Source: Paragonimus skrjabini miyazakii (lineage: Eukaryota; Platyhelminthes; Trematoda; Plagiorchiida; Troglotrematidae). From it: a DNA stretch of 64,000 bases. The position numbers were made by a program, and so were the translations under genes. Positions 49,785 to 60,929 of this stretch are shown here, piece after piece (within the stretch, counting starts at the first letter, position 1; every line of letters starts with the position of its first letter). The stretch covers positions 155,494-219,493 of the forward strand of contig JTDE01000708.1 in the NCBI GenBank assembly GCA_014338405.1, read 5' to 3'. The notes beneath the pieces were generated by a model. That model had not been told where the DNA came from. It worked only from the letters and a program-made list of their open reading frames with translations, and searched no databases.

Positions 49785-49950
49785 ACATCACTCGCAATTG
49801 GTCACAGCCATCGCATTTTCATAGGCTCTCCAGTCAACCACTTTCGAAAAGAAGCACTGGACCCGGGTTTCGTTCTTATTAGACGTCGTCATTACTCCAT
49901 TTATTTGTCATGGCCGGGACTAAAACTCCATTCATCTTCCTCAAGTAATA
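49785..49950 (-). repeat. SINE-like family B copy, diverged
   Basis: On the - strand the GATGTTC end, GCGATGGCTGTGACC, the CCCGGGTCCAGTGCTTC block and GGAGTTTTAGTCCCGG are in family order. The A-box side is lost. Confidence 0.6.
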
Positions 49951-51547
49951 ACTCAGGGTTAAATATTGGTTGAAACATTCTCCACTCTTTTGAAGGCTCT
50001 CTTAACACCAACTGGCTTTTACTGTCTCACATACTTCCTCATTTTTCGGCTGAGTAACCCGGAAAGCAGGGATTTTGACTCGTCCTAAATGATGAGTGGC
50101 ACCCTTTTCACATTCTGATCAATCATTACGTGTAATTACAGTCCCGGGTGGTGATAAGTCCGTCTGGTTCACACAAACTGATTGTCTTTCTGCAATGATT
50201 GACCTTCACAAGATTAGCCAATCATAACAGCCTTTCTGAGAGACATTTTTCCAATACCACTGTTAAAAAGTGCTTGGCATATGTTAGTTGCACGCACCCA
50301 ACCTGCATGACGTATTTTTATGGTTTTATCATGATCATTTCCAAAACAGTTGTGATTAAAACGTGACCGATGCTTCCGCTATGTCATAATTGATCATCAC
50401 AGTGAAATCTAAAGAGGCTATTAGTTTGACAATATTCTCATTTCAAAGCATAACAAAAGCATGAATCACTGTTTTTATTTAAACCTTTAACATCTGGTGG
50501 CGTCTTGATAATCATTTCCCAATAAAATATCTTAGTCAGTGATTTCACGTTGACGGCTGGTTTTTCTTTGTGTAGACCATGCTAAAAACCAAGTTTACTT
50601 GGGCTCCTGTCCTGATAGCCAAGAGACTGGAGAATCTTATTTTGTAGAGCTACTTTCTAAACGAAAGAGATAGAGCAGTTCCGGTTGATTTGCTGATAAC
50701 AGGCGTTCCCCAGAATCTTAGAGATACTATTTGATTGTCACCTTCCTTTGTATTCGAGCCTCATGAACATGGATAAAGCCTTCGTGAATTCGGTTACCCT
50801 CGTTTGTAAAACGTATAATTCAACAGAATTCTGAAAATCATGTATCTTTAACTTATGTTGACTTCTACAATGATGAAAGAGTTCTAAATGTTTCCGAACA
50901 ATGGATTCTAGTCCAGCGATCGATATCTCACCAGTATTCTCTAACATCGTATATAGTGTTGGAAACGTGAAAAGCAGACCCATTAGAAATTTTGACATAA
51001 AATCTTTAGTTTCATTTGACAAAAGGAACATTTTTACCAATGTCAACAACAGTTATGTAACAACATCACATGTTGAAAATGATTTCATCTTTAGGGTCTA
51101 ATATGACTCATAAGTATGCTAGTTTGGACAGACAAGGATCATTTTGAAAATGTGGGCCAAATAAAGTTGAGAAGCATCTTTGCATTATTCGTACTTTCAC
51201 ACTAAATCGTTTCTTCCAGAAATCCAGTTCAGTTGTGAATAGTCGTGCGTGCCAGATGCAATGATAGAATAATTCAGTCAAGTTGAGTCAAAAATGTATA
51301 TTGTTATTGTGCAAAAGTGTAAATGCTGCAAACCATATTTTTTGTTTTTATTTAAATCATATGAAAGCAAATAATTCATTGCTATTCAAATTTAAGTCGC
51401 CACTTTGAGGTTGAGAACGACTGCCGTGTATCTTGTACGAGAAAGTTATTTAAAAACACGGGTGTAAATTTATTGTTTCTTTTGTGATGGGATGCACTAT
51501 AAGCCCTGTTTCCTCAGTTCACTGACGTCATATATTTCATTGTTCAG

Positions 51548-52564
51548 GTGGCCTGTCAATGGTTTACTGTATGCAAACATTACCACTGGAAATGTGGTTG
51601 TTTATGTCCGTTGGAGATAATTCATCGTCATGCGATCGCCCGCGACAGAGAGGTAGCCGCAGTAGGGTTCAATCGATCCGGTCTCCAGTCCACATGTCCG
51701 TTGAGTTGCCAACACAACTATCCAATCGCGTTTGTGAACTCTTCCGCTTGTCCACTGGCGTGCCTGACCGTCACTTACAAAAAACTCAACCAGGTCCTTG
51801 ATGCATCCACAAATCGTGGTCTTGTTCGAATGACACTGATCCAGTCTGAGGGAGTCACAGAAATGACTGAAGAAGAATTGTACAGTCTAGCCAAATTGTT
51901 CAGTGAGATAGGTGGTCTGAGCTCGTTCTGCTTCGGGTTTAGTTGTATTTTGTTTTTTGAACTCATTGAGTTGGCATTCTGGTTACGTTGTACCTACCGT
52001 GCTCAGTTCGCCGCCCAGGTATCAGAGCTGTTGGAACAACACTTCGAAGAAATGAACACCACTAAATCTAGCCTACCAGTAAAAGTGAACGTTCAAACGA
52101 ACAAACAAGCCTCTAAGAAACAAGTCGATTCGCCGGTGAAACTAAAACAAGAATGTCAGATTCGTGATCTAGACGATTCTACGTGCTCGGCGACATCTTC
52201 AGAAACTCATGGGAGCAAATGTTCACCCACGTTAGCCTGTGTGGCAAGACAGTGTCCAATAGGCGGCAATACACGCGAAATCAAATTCCATCCCATGAAC
52301 TTGTGTCTTGTGGATGGAAGTCGACTAAGCGACTATCCCGACGAGCGAGACAGTCCTATTCTCGGCTTGAAGTATCGTCAACAACCGCAAACTGCAGCCT
52401 GTTCTACAATTACCAGGTCCGCTAACGAAGTCTCAAATACCAAACCGAGAGTGATATTGTTCGAACAGCCACACGTCACCACGGTCCCGTGTTACGTTGG
52501 TACGGAATGGTTTTCCGTTCCTTTGGATATTGTTTCTTCGTACCCTCAACAGCTTACAACTTAG
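51548..52564 (+). CDS. DEG/ENaC/ASIC-family cation channel, last exon (TM2 and C-terminal tail)
   Basis: This terminal exon follows an acceptor ending TTGTTCAG; its first codon is GTG (Val), read as an internal residue rather than a start. It has 338 sense codons and ends in TAG at 52562-52564. Residues 3-19 hold the Cys cluster ACQ(5)C(6)CGC. Further extracellular Cys are at 21-72 (CPLSC, then ACPLAC), with N-glycosylation sequons at NRS (42) and NSS (64). Residues 118-146 are the second transmembrane helix (LFSEIGGLSSFCFGFSCILF...), aligning without gaps to ASIC1 around its GAS filter. The GxS selectivity motif here is GFS (130-132), followed by the conserved FELIEL. Residues 150-338 form a long cytoplasmic tail rich in Ser, Gln and Lys with no recognised domain. 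The product is a plasma-membrane Na+-selective channel subunit by family; ligand or mechanical gating is unknown. Confidence 0.9.
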   Translation: MACQWFTVCKHYHWKCGCLCPLEIIHRHAIARDREVAAVGFNRSGLQSTCPLSCQHNYPIAFVNSSACPLACLTVTYKKLNQVLDASTNRGLVRMTLIQSEGVTEMTEEELYSLAKLFSEIGGLSSFCFGFSCILFFELIELAFWLRCTYRAQFAAQVSELLEQHFEEMNTTKSSLPVKVNVQTNKQASKKQVDSPVKLKQECQIRDLDDSTCSATSSETHGSKCSPTLACVARQCPIGGNTREIKFHPMNLCLVDGSRLSDYPDERDSPILGLKYRQQPQTAACSTITRSANEVSNTKPRVILFEQPHVTTVPCYVGTEWFSVPLDIVSSYPQQLTT

Positions 52565-54235
52565 TCAGCAATCATCCGTCAGATTCACGACACAGCTCGT
52601 TTGTTTCACCAGTTTTGCTTCTCACCCTCAACCTATGATTGATTATTGCCACCACCAACCAGTATTTTCCATGTGGTCACATTCACACGCATCTATAGAC
52701 ACTGTTCTGTTTTTATTGTCAGATACCAGTTGTAACTGATGCTGGAGATTTTTACAGATTGTACATGAACGTACGTATGCGGACTAAGCTTTTCTATTTT
52801 GATGTTATGGTTATCATTGCTGAAACTTCCAACAACGATATCGATTGAATAGCCTTCAAAAGCAGGTCGGAGTGCGAATTATAGATTAAATCCACCTTCA
52901 TACTAATATATACGATTGGCCACCAGATGTAGCATGCGACGTTGGTTATGTTAAAAGAGTCCAACAGAATACTATCTAGTCAGTGCTGACTGTCGAAAAC
53001 CGAACGACAACGAAAACCAAGACTGAGCGCGTTGACCCCTGTGTATTGGTATCGTCCTTGGCAAATAGTGTACAGAGAAGGCGTTAGCAATTGAACTCGT
53101 TTTGTTGTCAAACGTTGTCGAGACAATTGTATCATACGAAACTAAACAGAAAAACAGTAACTGTAGCAAAAATAAATTGTGCTTTCCCGTGGAAACCACA
53201 GCAATAAAGAATCAGTGAACAGATTGAGCGGGATGTGAAATGAACGCTTGGCATCACAACCAATTACAGGGTAAAATAATCCAAGATTTGCACCAAACAA
53301 GGTCAGTACACAAGCCAAAGGGTAGAGTGATGAGAGTTTAGCAATCACACCTATAGAAAACGAATGTGAGTCGAGTTAATAAAGAGTAACCCGCTTGCTG
53401 TAACTAAAGACAGTGAGTGGGCCTGTAGAAAACGAAAGACAGCTCCAGAAAATGGCGAGATTATCAATGAGCCATCTAAAATAAAGCCCCTTTACAGCCA
53501 ATGAGAAAATGTTACTAACGTGACCGAACGAGAATGAGCAGTAGGTCGTAACTCCAGAGTGAACCGATATAGACAGTGATTGTAAGGAAGTGACAAATGT
53601 ACAAATGTTATATGCATAACGAAGGAAATTAAGAATCCTTAAAAACATTATCGTCTTAATTAGACGAAGGTAACATGTTAATATAATTGACTGGGTTGTG
53701 TAACAGAAGAAACAGAAGAAAGAATTCGCAAAATATGAAGCAACTCGCCATACCGGTTACTATTTCTATATGCAAAATCCCAGTGTTCAACAAGTCTCAA
53801 TTAGACGAGCACAACAAACTTTAGCCATCAAAATACCACAATGGGTTACAACAGAATCAACAACCAGGATGAATAAGCTTGCACACTATGCTTGAATTTT
53901 AAGGGGAAAACTATGACGTTTATATAAACTACAATACGGTTTGCTATATGTGGAGGATATGCTTGTTTACACCAGTGGATAATTTTCAACTGTCGTTCTG
54001 ATAAATTTTATGTGTGAACACGAGATCTCATGAGAAATGTTTGAAATGAACAAGCATTCTTGAGAAAGAACAGATTATTGATCGTCCAGAACTATGCGCG
54101 TCGACCACTCACGAGGGATTATCATGATACATGCGGAGACGTGTGCACATATAGAGTGTCGGAAACACAAATGTTCCGGACACTGAACACTCATAGCGCA
54201 AAGTTGCAACGACTATCAAGCCGAAATGAGTGACG
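52565..54235. other. Channel-gene 3' UTR and unassigned DNA
   Basis: The first part is presumably 3' UTR. Possible polyadenylation signals on the + strand are ATTAAA at 52885-52890 and AATAAA at 53171-53176; which one is used cannot be told. The rest (53.2-54.2 kb) has T-rich frames on the - strand with no family motif. Confidence 0.45.
53171..53176 (+). promoter_or_regulatory. Candidate polyadenylation signal
   Basis: A canonical AATAAA lies 607 bases after the channel-gene stop codon. A weaker ATTAAA is at 52885. No transcript evidence is available. Confidence 0.3.
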
Positions 54236-54816
54236 TGTGGTAGTTGGGAATATCGAATAGTAATCAGGAATCTACTATCGTGATGCTAGTTCAAGAGCTC
54301 GTACCCCCAGTTTTCGCCAGCCTTATGTTAACACGTACCGGAAGTCTTAATCAGAAGACGGCAAGTCTGGAAAAAAACTCTATTTATTGATTTACTCGCC
54401 GTTCACAAGCGAACTTCAGCGCAATAAGTAAGGGCGCTAGGGTGTTAAACGTGAGTGAACCTCAAGCACAACCGCACGGCAGCCGTCAGAGAGGACGAAT
54501 GTCGACGGAAACTCCAGTCCACCTTCAGAATTCAAACAGGTGTCAGATCGGCTGAGCGGTGTTCCCAATGACAATAGCCAAAACATAGTTATCGCAATTA
54601 GTGTAGACTACAGTGGTAAAGATGGCGCGGATTCACTATTTAGCCACGAGTAAAGCTGTGATACTCACGCCAACACACTAACCCAGATGTTAGTGATTGG
54701 TAGTGAATTTGCATTCACAAGATAATGTGAACAGATACGGTGATACCAGTAAAGCAACTCTCACGTCGCTGAGAGTTTAGGACCTTGGGGACGTCGAGGG
54801 TAATCTCACTACATCA
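54236..54816 (-). repeat. 3' LTR of the CsRn1-like Gypsy element
   Basis: On the - strand the LTR starts TGATGTAGTGAG and ends ACTACCACA, giving TG...CA ends and a short terminal inverted repeat (TGATGTAG/CTACCACA), about 581 bp. Its left end (TGTGGTAGTTGGGA on +) reappears at 58416, next to the primer-binding site, which fixes it as the LTR end. A G-rich polypurine stretch (TAGGGGGT on -) immediately precedes it. Confidence 0.8.
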
Positions 54817-54830
54817 ACCCCCTAGAAGGG
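54817..54830 (-). other. Polypurine tract of the Gypsy element
   Basis: On the - strand TTCTAGGGGGT lies directly before the TGATGTAG start of the 3' LTR, the position where plus-strand priming occurs in LTR elements. The tract is short. Confidence 0.5.
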
Positions 54831-55190
54831 CGACTAATATAGGAGGCTTTCTATCTATAAGTTTTAATCCTGGGCAACAGCTGTTGTTTTGCTGGCCAGT
54901 CGCGCGTGAGCCATCCAACCTGAAAACGCCTCCTGAGGACGTGACAGGGGATATGATTCCCTCACTGCACAAGCACAGAGTTCTGCAGCGTTAAAGGTTG
55001 TTCTCCATGAGACCAGCAACTGCTGCTGTGCATCGCGTTGGACCTAGAAATGAGGAAAAATGAAGTACCTGAACGTTAGAGAAAAAGGCAGATACCCATA
55101 GTAACGTGTTTTCTGCAGCGCTTGAGGATGTTTGCATTTATTTGCAGATGACTTCTGTGCAAAGTAGGCCAGGAAGTTGTACATAAGGAA

Positions 55191-55600
55191 TTACCGACTG
55201 TATAATAGATGAGAGGTGGAAAAACTGAAATACTCGAGATAATGCGAGGGAAAATGGACGCGTCTTCCTGAACGGGTCTTAGGTTGAGGAGGGAGATCGT
55301 CGGATATAGATGCGGAAGGCGGAACTGGAGCTAACTCGGAGTTGGAAATGAGTGGGGACTGCTCGGATGATGCTTGTTTTGTTAAACGGAGGGTTAAGTC
55401 GGTGAAGGCAGGTTTAAGGCGGTCAATAGAAACCGTGAGGTGTTGACTGAAACTGTCGATCACGTATGTTTTTCAGATCGTTTAATGACACGGAAAGGTC
55501 CCTTATACGGCTGCTGCAGCGGTTTTTTTTGACAGAATCTATTCGCAGAAATACAAACTCACAAGTGCTGAGTTCTTTAGGAACGTAAGACAAGGACTAT
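55191..55600 (-). pseudogene. Gypsy integrase C-terminal tail
   Basis: The - strand reads HLTVSIDRLKPAF and, about 40 residues later, KTRSGRRVHFPSHYLEYFS, then a stop at 55191. The VSIDRLKPA and TRSGRRVHFP signatures mark the tail after the integrase core in CsRn1-type elements. The frame is shifted relative to the integrase core upstream. Confidence 0.85.
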
Positions 55601-56389
55601 TGAATACGTGTAGCACTGGCTTTTAGCGACCGCATGTAATTGGCTAGTCTGGTGGCGTAGTCCTGGGTATCAAAAACAGCTTTGTTTGACGGTTGAAAGA
55701 ATTCAGCTGAACGGCTTAAAGGACGACCATAGACGAGTGACGCTGGGGTCGTACTGTCATCCTTGACACAATTGCGAATACCAAGTAGAACTAGGGGTAA
55801 TGCTTTCGTCCAATCCATCCACACGTGAGCACGTAATGATGCTTTGAGCTGACGATGGAAACGCTCTACGACTCTATTCTCATGTAGGTGATATGCTGTG
55901 GTGCGTGCTCCATGCATGCTTAACAGCTTAGTCAGTTATGAAAATAAGGCTGATTCGAATTGCGTACCGCCATTGGTTGTAATGGTCGGCGGACAACCAA
56001 AACGTGCAATCCAGTGCGCGACAAAAGCGCAAGCGACAGATACTGTTGATAGGTCTGATGACGATATGGCTTTTGACCAGCAAGTTAACCGTGAGTAGGT
56101 GGGTGTAGCCTCCAGAAGATGGAGGTGGCACGACGAGGTCCAGGTGAACACGTCCAAAACGATCGTCGCCAGTTGGAAAAGCCCCCAGTGGGCTGCTCGT
56201 GTGCCGGTTGACCTTGGAACGTTGACATGCAATACAGCAATGGGCCCAATACCGCACGTCCCGATTCATGTTAGACCAGACGAATCAATTCGCAATCAGT
56301 CTTAATGACGTGTGTATTCCTGGGTGTGACGGGTTGTGCGGCGCTTCGAAAACTGCTCTCTGCAACGAATGTGGCACGATTTGCCTGGG
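55597..56389 (-). pseudogene. Gypsy integrase (zinc finger and core), frameshifted
   Basis: The zinc-finger end reads CCIACQRSKVNRH (56215). The core's first Asp is in VHLDLVVPPP. After a frameshift comes HWIARFGCPPTITTNGGTQF, where the usual second catalytic Asp (TDRG or TDQG) is Asn. The last part reads NRVVERFHRQLKASL (catalytic Glu kept) and LPLVLLGIRNCVKDD. The enzyme would have joined cDNA ends to host DNA; two lesions make this copy inactive. Confidence 0.88.
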
Positions 56390-57103
56390 TTATCTCAACG
56401 TATTGTCATATAAAATGGTACCAGCCGAAGGCGTCAACAGCACTGTAACAGTGCGTAGATTTGTGCGTTCTAGGTCATCCACAGACGTGTAACCCAACTG
56501 TTGCCGTGCAGCTAGGTTGCGGTGTGAAATCGGGTAAGTGGCAGTGGATACACTGTGCATTCGTGATAACGTATCCGCAGCGACGTTTGTGGCTCTTGAG
56601 ACATGGCGGATGTCCGTGGAAAACTGGGCTATGTAGACCACCTGTCGGGTTTCTCGAGGTGAATGCCTATCGGAGTAATTCCACAAAGCGTACATGAGAT
56701 GTTTGTAGTCCTTGAAAATAATGAAATCATGGTCCACGAATGCGTGACGAAAACGGCACACAGCCCTACACACAATCAAAAGTTCACGACTAAAAGTATT
56801 GTATCGCGTTTCAGTATCGTTGAGGCACTGAGAGAAGAATGCAGTTGTCTGCCATGCCACCAGAATTGCTTGCTGTTGCGCTGCATCTACGGCTTTGTCT
56901 GATGCTTCCACGGCGAAGCTGATTGGTGCACTCGGTTGTTGGTAGTGCAACATGACTTCAGAGGCGAGTGCCTCCTTTACGGTGGAGAAAGCCGTAGTGG
57001 CTTCTGGGGTTATGTGCAAAGTACGTTTACTGCCCCGAAGTAAATCAGTCAGAGGTTGCATAAGCTTGGCGCATTTGGGAATAAGTCGACGATAGTAATT
57101 CAC
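56390..57103 (-). pseudogene. Gypsy RT thumb/connection and RNase H
   Basis: An open stretch of about 237 codons starts VNYYRRLIPKCAKLMQPLTD, the segment that follows the RT palm in CsRn1-type elements. The RNase H follows: ISFAVEASDKAVDAAQQQ (the usual TDAS is VEAS), LAFFS-like TTAFFSQCLNDTETRYNTFS, RELLIVCRAVCRFRHAF, then RETRQVVYIAQFSTDIRHV and NVAADTLSRM. It degrades the RNA strand of the hybrid during replication. Several conserved acidic residues are changed. Confidence 0.88.
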
Positions 57104-57690
57104 GAGTCCATTGAAGCAGCGGAGCTTGGGAATTGTGTCGGGAGGCGGGCACGATCAAATAGCCCCGACCTTAGAATAGAGCGGTTTAATCCCACCTGCC
57201 GGAATGCTATGGCCTAAAAAGTCAACGAGGTTTCAGACAGTTCGGATGCAGCTCCGCTGACAGTAGGGCTGTGTAACGCCAGACGTTGAAACAACGTCCT
57301 AAGGTGAATGATATGCTCTTCCAGGGAAGAGCTAACCACGAGGATGCCATCGATGTATGCATAAACAAAGTATAATCCACGGGTAACTTCATTAGCTAGT
57401 CGTTGGAAAGTTTGTGCAGCGCTACGGAGGCCGAACGGCGTGCGCAAAAATTCGGATAGACTGAATGGAGTTGTGATAACCGTTTTTGATATATCCCCCT
57501 GGGCTGCCGGTGTTTGGTAGTAGGCGCGGACGAGGTCGGTGCTACTGAGGATTGTTTTGTCTGCAAAAGTAGTAGTTAAATCTTTGACGTATGGCACAGG
57601 ATACAGTAGCATTGTTTAATCCACGGTAGTCTCCGCAGAGACGCCAATCGCCCTCCAGGAAGTGTCAAATTAAACGACTTAAAAATTATT
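57104..57690 (-). pseudogene. Gypsy reverse transcriptase palm, broken
   Basis: The RT begins at about 57665 with EGDWRLCGDYRGLNNAT, shifts frame, then reads YPVPYVKDLTTTFADKTILS and TPFGLRSAAQTFQRLANEV. The catalytic block reads FVYAYIDGILVVSS where active elements have YIDD, so the second catalytic Asp is Gly. After another shift it continues VDFLGHSIPAGGIKPLYSK. The N-terminal part of RT and the whole protease are missing between gag and this point. Confidence 0.9.
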
Positions 57691-58398
57691 CACTTTTCCC
57701 GTTCCGCAAGCTACATGCAGGACGCTGGCTGAATGTGCACTTTCTTGTTTCTCGGTCGTGGTAACCCATAGAGTATTGTTCTGTTTGTTGTCCTCTGAAT
57801 TATTACCATTGTGTAGCTCATCGAATCTGAAGTGAGTCTTTGTTTGAGAGTTCCCACAGCTGTTGACGTTACATAACACAGCTGGTTGTTCTTTCACCAC
57901 AACCTTCATATCGTATAACCGTTCACAGACAGCTCTGGCATATTGGATAGGTGCCTCCTTCAGTAGACACAACTTCTGTCGAAGACTGGGGGTAATGATT
58001 CTCTATCTCAGTTGAATTTGTAGTTGATTGCCGAAATTTCTGCTCAAGTTTGAGGTAGAAGAATAGACACACGGATCTGTCCAGTTTTCTTTATTCATTA
58101 GAGTATGGAACTTTGCTCTTCCCGCAGCTCTGAAGTTGACGGGATGAACAGCCTGAGTAGCAGAAGCGTCAAAGAATCGTACGGAAGTGAAAGGGTCGGA
58201 TTGGGAAACGCCAGATTTTCAATGAAATCATACGCGTACTTGCCGATGATCGTGAGGAAACGCGGTGGTTTCTTCTCTCTTATATCGTTACAGGTAATAC
58301 ACCAAACTTCAAAGCGTTCTAGGTAATCTTCGATTTCCCAAGAACCTGGATGGATGTTCAGATTTTTCAGTTTGCAAAAATCTATCGTAAGAAATATC
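57691..58398 (-). pseudogene. Gypsy gag, degenerate
   Basis: Starting just downstream of the primer-binding site, the - strand reads NIHPGSWEIEDYLERFEVWC, KYAYDFIENLAFPNPTLSLP (a gag core signature of trematode Gypsy elements) and, further on, PIQYARAVCERLYDMKVVV. The region then decays, without a clear CCHC knuckle, and runs into RT sequence at about 57690. Gag would form the particle around the RNA. Stops and shifts break the frame. Confidence 0.8.
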
Positions 58399-58413
58399 CT
58401 GCCAGCGACACCA
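58399..58413 (-). other. Primer-binding site of the Gypsy element
   Basis: On the - strand, two bases (AT) after the LTR end ACCACA comes TGGTGTCGCTGGCAG. The TGG start matches pairing to a tRNA CCA end. The tRNA was not assigned. Confidence 0.65.
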
Positions 58414-58415
58414 AT

Positions 58416-58490
58416 TGTGGTAGTTGGGAGTATGAAATGGTAATCGGAAATGTACTTAGCTCAAACCCACAGCTCGTTTCTACGCTATAG
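58416..58490 (-). repeat. 5' LTR remnant of the Gypsy element
   Basis: The + strand begins TGTGGTAGTTGGGAGTAT, matching the left end of the 3' LTR (54236). Similarity continues weakly to about 58490 and then is lost, so most of the 5' LTR has been deleted or replaced. Confidence 0.6.
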
Positions 58491-59599
58491 TAATAACGCA
58501 GCACGCCAGCCACCGAAATCGCAATGTGATCAGTATCTGTACAATTAGTCATGCAGCAAAACAACAATAGCACACCATGTTTTGTTATGAAGTACAACCA
58601 GTACATTTTGATAAAAAGATGACTATGCTATCGTCGGGAGGTATCATATCATCCCGGAATGCCTGCGTAAACTTTCCGAGAGCAAAACGTGATCGTCTCA
58701 CTTTCTGTGACGTTGTGTGAACTTGTTTGGCCAGGGAAACATTTCAGCTTGAGGTTAGGCTGTTTGCCATATCCCATACTATAGGTCCTTAAGTGTTCAT
58801 TGTGATATGTTCTTCACCACTTAAGCGCATCGTCCAAACACGACTGACGATTGTTGGGATAATCGAGATCTGCTGCACAATTTTAAAAATTGGCGGAACG
58901 TTCCTGTCTGAAAAACTGTACATAAGGAGACACGTTATCAGGGCTTCTGACATTAAATTAAAAGTTATCAGGTTAGACTTGAAAATAAGATCTACCACAA
59001 GACTTCAAAAAAGTGAACAGGCTTGCGTCGCACACCACTGTTATCTGTCATTCAACATTTTAGACAAGGGAATTCACAGATGCTTTTCAACCGAGTGTGT
59101 ACGCTAACGGAATTAATGCGAACAACAGGACAGATTAACTAGTTTTCAAGAATAAATCAACTCGAAATACAGCTCGGTCATTATCAAACAGGCAACTTTG
59201 TCGATTTCCACCATTTAGAGTAACTGTTGGTTTCATCGAGTTTTAGTCCCAAGGAGGACCGAATTTGCATAGTGAAGAAAATCGTACCAGCATCGATGAC
59301 TTGATTGCTTTCTCATTCATATGTGGATATTAGCTTTGAGTGAAGAACGGAAGTGTTGGCAGCACCTGCTGCAAAGTAACGCTTCGCGAACCTGCCCCGT
59401 CTTTTGGAGACTTCGGCGACTGGAACCCGATCTCAGGACACCCGGATCCAATCAGTTTGCGTCAATCAGCATCTAGGGAAGGTCTGCCAACCTGGAAGTT
59501 CATCTTTAAAAACAGGTTGTAGAACTGCTCCTCGGAATTAGACCAAGCATCAAAGAGAGTAAAAATACGGGCCTAACTATGTTTCGAGCAAACGAGTAT
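58491..59599. other. Unassigned DNA
   Basis: No gene or repeat was recognised. It separates the truncated 5' LTR from the possible MED1-like relic. Confidence 0.45.
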
Positions 59600-60240
59600 C
59601 TAAAAGTGATTTGAATTAATCTCCAGAAGTACAGCTAACTGCTTCAGAAGGAAGGCTATTCCAGCTGTTAATGAACGAATGTAGAAAAACTGTTGCCCGG
59701 GAGAGGTAGAGGGACGAAGCTCGTAAAGCTCCATGGCATACCCCGTCAGCCGTTGTAGTTCGTTACAGTATAGAATTTGCAAAGGCGTTGGACTGGACAA
59801 ACTCATCGGCACGAGGTCAACCGGTGGTTCGCAAGAGACGACCAGCAACCATCGCCAACAACTCGATCAAACAGGCATCCCAGTGCAATAACTAATCCGG
59901 ATGGCACTCTGGCGCAGCATAGGATTTTGCCATAACAGGCACTGGTGTAAAACAAGTTGTTTGAACTTGTCAAGCGTTGGAGATAAGGAATGAGGCTATC
60001 CACCACAGACGGAAGCTTAGACGAAAAGACCAGCGATACGGTTGTCATGGGGGAAGCTACGTGGGATGGGTAACCAGGAGGATGCGGCCGTGCATCATGT
60101 GTGTAAAATTTGATCTGCTGGGCTAATACAGGTGAGAACCGGAAAACTTCAGCCAGTTGGTGGGCGAATTTGATCTCCACCAAAACGGATTTATCGAGCA
60201 CTGCTAGTCCCGGACGTCTAGTGGCTCTTCAAACTACGCT
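59600..60240 (-). pseudogene. Frameshifted host-like coding relic, possibly MED1-like
   Basis: Two overlapping frames on the - strand look like one protein broken by a frameshift near 59840. The first (about 60240-59803) includes RPGLAVLDKSVLVEIKF, QQIKFYTHDARPHPPGYP and CARVPSGLVIALGCLF. The second (59880-59600) includes EPPVDLVPMSLSSPTPLQIL, CNELQRLTGYAMELYEL and SPGQQFFYIRSL. The second resembles the part of Mediator subunit 1 where VDLP..., P-P, LQ-x-x-TG, YEL and LPGQQ-x-x-YF follow in order. MED1 is a nuclear coactivator subunit. The resemblance is from memory and short; a retroelement or unrelated gene is possible. With no room for an intron at the shift, it looks like a pseudogene or an assembly error. 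Confidence 0.3.
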
Positions 60241-60929
60241 TAGTTCAGTCGCATTGTCTGTCGACAAACTGGATCTAAAATAATCGTATGTGCAGTGCAG
60301 TGAATGTCTATAAACTTTGGGGTCGTTAGGCAACCGGTTCGGCACCAAAAATAAAGGCGACCGTAAAAGTAGGTTTCTTATCACTAGGGTGCTAAGGTAC
60401 AGGAAAAACACCAGAAAGCTCCATGAATGGAAATAACAACAAACCTCGACATTGAATCCCCCAAATTTACAAGCTCCGAGACCAACGACTCACGTGATCA
60501 CGACTAAATACAATCGGTCACGTAATAGCGGAGTGATAAAACGCAAATGAAACCAAGGTACACATAACCAAAAGCCCAGCAACTGGAAGTGAGGACCACC
60601 AAACTGTTCGAGAACAAGCTTCGACAAGTAAACGACATCAAGCTTTAGTAGTATGTCAAAGTTAACGTTAATGGAAGGACTAGTTTGTTGCGCACGTAAC
60701 TTTGATGGTCGTGTCAGCTTTTGGGAGGACGGTTCGCAATTCGTACCAAGAAGATTTCGTATGTAAGAGGAATAATCAACAGGAAGGGAATAGCTGAAAA
60801 CAGGGAATGCGATCAATGCTTTCCCATAAAATACACGGTAGTCATAGCATTCAACGCAGGCAGCTACTTCAGCAGCATCCTCGCCAGTTGCTTTCGTACG
60901 TTGTCACCGGTTTTAGGAATAATGTAGGT
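60241..60929. other. Unassigned DNA before the BEL/Pao element
   Basis: This should hold the 5' LTR and leader of the BEL/Pao element if they survive. I could not define LTR ends or a primer-binding site. Confidence 0.4.

Larger units (their letters stand above)
39251..51547 (+). other. 12.3 kb intron of the channel gene
   Basis: The intron starts GTGAGTGG and ends TTTCATTGTTCAG, phase 0. It carries two LINE copies on the opposite strand (41.3-42.3 and 45.0-48.2 kb), SINE-like copies of both families, repeat C copy 3 and one assembly gap. Parts without recognised content are 39251-40019, 40091-41313, 42336-42854, 43041-43479, 43561-44560, 48700-49094 and 49951-51547. I looked for a further exon carrying channel motifs inside it and saw none, and the direct join preserves the family's cysteine order. 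Confidence 0.7.

Noticed and set aside
51935..51943. GFS in place of GAS at the channel selectivity filter as a novelty
   Set aside because: The middle residue of GxS varies in the family and, as far as I recall, Phe also occurs in other invertebrate members, so it is not unusual by itself.
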